Shown: positions 7,233 through 8,359 of the stretch, one piece after another
Numbering within the stretch: the first letter of the stretch is position 1
How the letters are laid out: every line of letters starts with the position of its first letter
From: Candidatus Cloacimonadota bacterium
GTDB taxonomy: Bacteria; Cloacimonadota; Cloacimonadia; Cloacimonadales; Cloacimonadaceae
NCBI GenBank assembly: GCA_028681035.1
Contig: JAQUJJ010000149.1
Span: 1 to 8,359 of the forward strand
Length of the DNA stretch: 8,359 nt
Reading direction: 5' to 3'
Program-made: the position numbers and the translations under genes
The notes under the pieces: model-generated
Told to the model about the DNA's origin: nothing
Seen by the model: the letters and a program-made list of their open reading frames with translations, nothing else
Database searches by the model: none

Positions 7233-7248
7233 AGCTTGTGATTATTAA
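7221..7248 (+). promoter_or_regulatory. Likely sigma-70-type promoter of the AbiEii module
   Basis: A perfect TTGACA (7221-7226) is followed after 16 bases by TATTAA (7243-7248, four of six matches); ATTAAT at 7244-7249 is an alternative with 17-base spacing. Transcription would start near 7255, leaving a leader of about 28 bases. This would uncouple the small gene and the nucleotidyltransferase from hisS. A TATAAA at 7260-7265 is too close to the coding start to serve. Confidence 0.5.
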
Positions 7249-7269
7249 TATCCTTAGGTTATAAATAAT

Positions 7270-7273
7270 GGAG
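7270..7273 (+). promoter_or_regulatory. Ribosome binding site favouring the start at 7283
   Basis: GGAG lies nine bases before ATG 7283. The competing in-frame ATG at 7268 has only AGG (7256-7258), also nine bases upstream. This points to 7283 as the start, though the two differ by only five residues. Confidence 0.45.
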
Positions 7274-7282
7274 ACAGACAAG

Positions 7283-7561
7283 ATGAGAAAACGTAATTTT
7301 AGCCAGCTCTTTTGGGAATACCAGCTTTCTGAGCAAGAGCTGCAAGATTGCCTGAGCAAAAACGATACTAACAACCCGCTCACGGTTTCTCTGTACAACC
7401 GCATATTGCTGTCCACGCCAAACTGGTATGATATCCTAAAGTATCTTACTCCTGAACAGCTCAGAATGGCATTATCCGAAAAAGTGATATCCACGATCCA
7501 CTCCAAAGCTCTTCAAGAGCGTTACCGTTTTGCTGTTAGCAGATTATTCCCCAATCAGTAG
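7283..7561 (+). CDS. Small protein, putative antitoxin partner of AbiEii-type nucleotidyltransferase
   Basis: A 92-residue soluble, mostly helical protein (97 residues if ATG 7268 is used). Visible parts are LFWEYQLSEQEL near the N-terminus, then a central LYNRILLSTPNWYDILKYL and a C-terminal YRFAVSRLFPNQ. This order (a Phe-Trp element, an Arg-containing helix, a Leu-rich helix, and a terminal Phe/Leu-Phe helix) recalls the short proteins of about 80-100 residues, some annotated DUF6922, that precede AbiEii-family genes in FCB-group genomes. That comparison is from memory. It is much shorter than AbiEi (about 200 residues) and shows no obvious N-terminal winged helix. It lies three bases before the nucleotidyltransferase gene, so antitoxin function is inferred from position and size only. 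It has its own likely promoter after hisS. Confidence 0.65.
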   Translation: MRKRNFSQLFWEYQLSEQELQDCLSKNDTNNPLTVSLYNRILLSTPNWYDILKYLTPEQLRMALSEKVISTIHSKALQERYRFAVSRLFPNQ

Positions 7562-7564
7562 TTT

Positions 7565-8242
7565 ATGAAACACTTGAGCTATCAGAGTGCTTTATACCCC
7601 CTACAGGATGATATCCTTGCGCTTGTAAGCGGACTTGACTTGCCCTTATATCTCACTGGTGGGACTGCTTTGTCCAGACATTACCTTTTTCACCGCTATT
7701 CAGACGATCTGGATTTGTTTGTAAATAGCCACCCTGATTTTCGGGCTTTGGTTGAGGCAATAGAGGCAGAGTTTAAAGCCAATCAGGTAACCTACAATGC
7801 ACTTACCCGCAGTGCAGATTTTGTTCGACTGGAAATAATTGGTATAAATGAAATGCTGCTAAAACTTGATCTTGTGAATGATTTAGTCTGCCATATTGGT
7901 GGCTTTGAATCATCACCAAGCTTGGGCAGAGTAGATAATGTATTTAATATCCTGTCCAACAAGATTTCTGCCATTCCTAGGCTGGAGATCAAGGACTTTG
8001 CTGATATTATCTACATTGCCAGAAAGTACCAATTTAACTGGGAGACAGTAATAGGCGAGGCGATGCAAAAAGACACTTGGGTAAACCCGCTTGACTTGGC
8101 AAAGTACTTCATTGAGCTTGATGCAAAAAGGTTTGAAGTTATACCGTGGATACTTCCCATAAACCTATCTAAACTCATGAAGGATTGTGAAATAATAGCC
8201 GATGAGATTGTCCGTGGGTCAGCTAATTCGCTTATAAACTGA
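7565..8242 (+). CDS. AbiEii/AbiGii-family nucleotidyltransferase, putative toxin
   Basis: A 225-residue nucleotidyltransferase-like protein of the AbiEii/AbiGii (DUF1814) group, members of which act as toxins in abortive infection and toxin-antitoxin systems; characterised relatives (AbiEii, MenT) transfer nucleotides, in MenT to tRNA. The defining LTGGTALSRHYLFHRYSDDLDLF region is intact: Gly32-Gly33 and, 14 residues on, the metal-binding pair Asp48 and Asp50. A third acidic residue is Asp102 in LLKLDLVND. Lys133 in NILSNKISAI and Asp144 with Asp147 in KDFADII form the third family motif. Nothing suggests decay. It is at the short end of the family, so the C-terminal domain is small. No Shine-Dalgarno site precedes ATG 7565 and the gap to the upstream stop is three bases, so translation probably depends on the small gene. 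The target in the cell is unknown. Confidence 0.88.
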   Translation: MKHLSYQSALYPLQDDILALVSGLDLPLYLTGGTALSRHYLFHRYSDDLDLFVNSHPDFRALVEAIEAEFKANQVTYNALTRSADFVRLEIIGINEMLLKLDLVNDLVCHIGGFESSPSLGRVDNVFNILSNKISAIPRLEIKDFADIIYIARKYQFNWETVIGEAMQKDTWVNPLDLAKYFIELDAKRFEVIPWILPINLSKLMKDCEIIADEIVRGSANSLIN

Positions 8243-8328
8243 CACCCAAAGCTGCACGAAGTGACACAAGGGGAAAGTGCGGATAAGGCTTTGATTGGTG
8301 GTCATTTATATAGGACTGGCTTTGGAAA

Positions 8329-8355
8329 TGTCCAAGCGCATGTTTGGACGTTTTT
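8329..8355 (+). terminator. Probable Rho-independent terminator after the AbiEii module
   Basis: Bases 8329-8336 pair with 8343-8350 (six Watson-Crick pairs, with G-U pairs at both ends) around a six-base loop, and TTTTT follows at 8351-8355. It lies about 87 bases after the nucleotidyltransferase stop. The stem is only moderately GC-rich, and the same TTGGAC word recurs at 8354-8359, so it may instead be the edge of a repeat that continues beyond the window. Nothing else was recognised in 8243-8328. Confidence 0.5.
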
Positions 8356-8359
8356 GGAC

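Noticed and set aside
7189..7267. Strong intrinsic terminator directly after hisS
   Set aside because: The inverted repeat at 7196-7232 has a 23-base interior and no T run behind it, so it is listed as a repeat of uncertain role.

Overview
The window reads as bacterial chromosome from a Gram-negative lineage. Two of its products carry lipoprotein signal peptides, and one of these is a large TPR lipoprotein with Asp-Ser-Leu-rich low complexity of a kind I associate with the Fibrobacterota-Chlorobiota-Bacteroidota (FCB) superphylum. A Cloacimonadota-like anaerobe using amino acids is my best guess, but no rRNA or other phylogenetic marker is present, so this is inference.

Layout. At the left edge (1-278, minus strand) is the 5' part of a periplasmic substrate-binding lipoprotein of the BtuF/FhuD class (cobalamin, haem or siderophore uptake). 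A 189-bp divergent intergenic region follows. It holds two perfect TTGACA boxes facing away from each other, but no convincing -10 boxes. From 468 a plus-strand run begins: histidine ammonia-lyase (hutH, 468-1985); a TPR lipoprotein of about 820 residues with a disordered acidic insert and an Asp-Ser-Leu repeat (2017-4485); a 212-residue multi-pass membrane protein overlapping it by ATGA (4482-5120); tRNA pseudouridine synthase A starting at TTG (5132-5920); and histidyl-tRNA synthetase two bases later (5923-7188). Gaps from 2017 to 7188 are 11 bases or less, so co-transcription is likely. hutH ends 31 bases before the lipoprotein start and may belong to the same unit.

Behind hisS the arrangement changes. 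A 7+7 inverted repeat overlaps a likely promoter (TTGACA-16-TATTAA), which leads into a two-gene module: a small 92-residue protein (7283-7561) and, three bases later, an AbiEii/AbiGii-type nucleotidyltransferase (7565-8242). This has the organisation of a toxin-antitoxin or abortive-infection module, but the upstream partner is far shorter than the classical AbiEi antitoxin. A hairpin followed by five T residues (8329-8355) is a probable terminator for it.

How the genes work together: HutH degrades histidine to urocanate and ammonia. TruA and HisS both serve tRNA function. The lipoprotein and membrane protein are probably envelope components that share an operon with housekeeping genes. The AbiEii module is the only clearly accessory element. 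It is also the best candidate for something less well described, together with the uncharacterised lipoprotein/membrane-protein pair.
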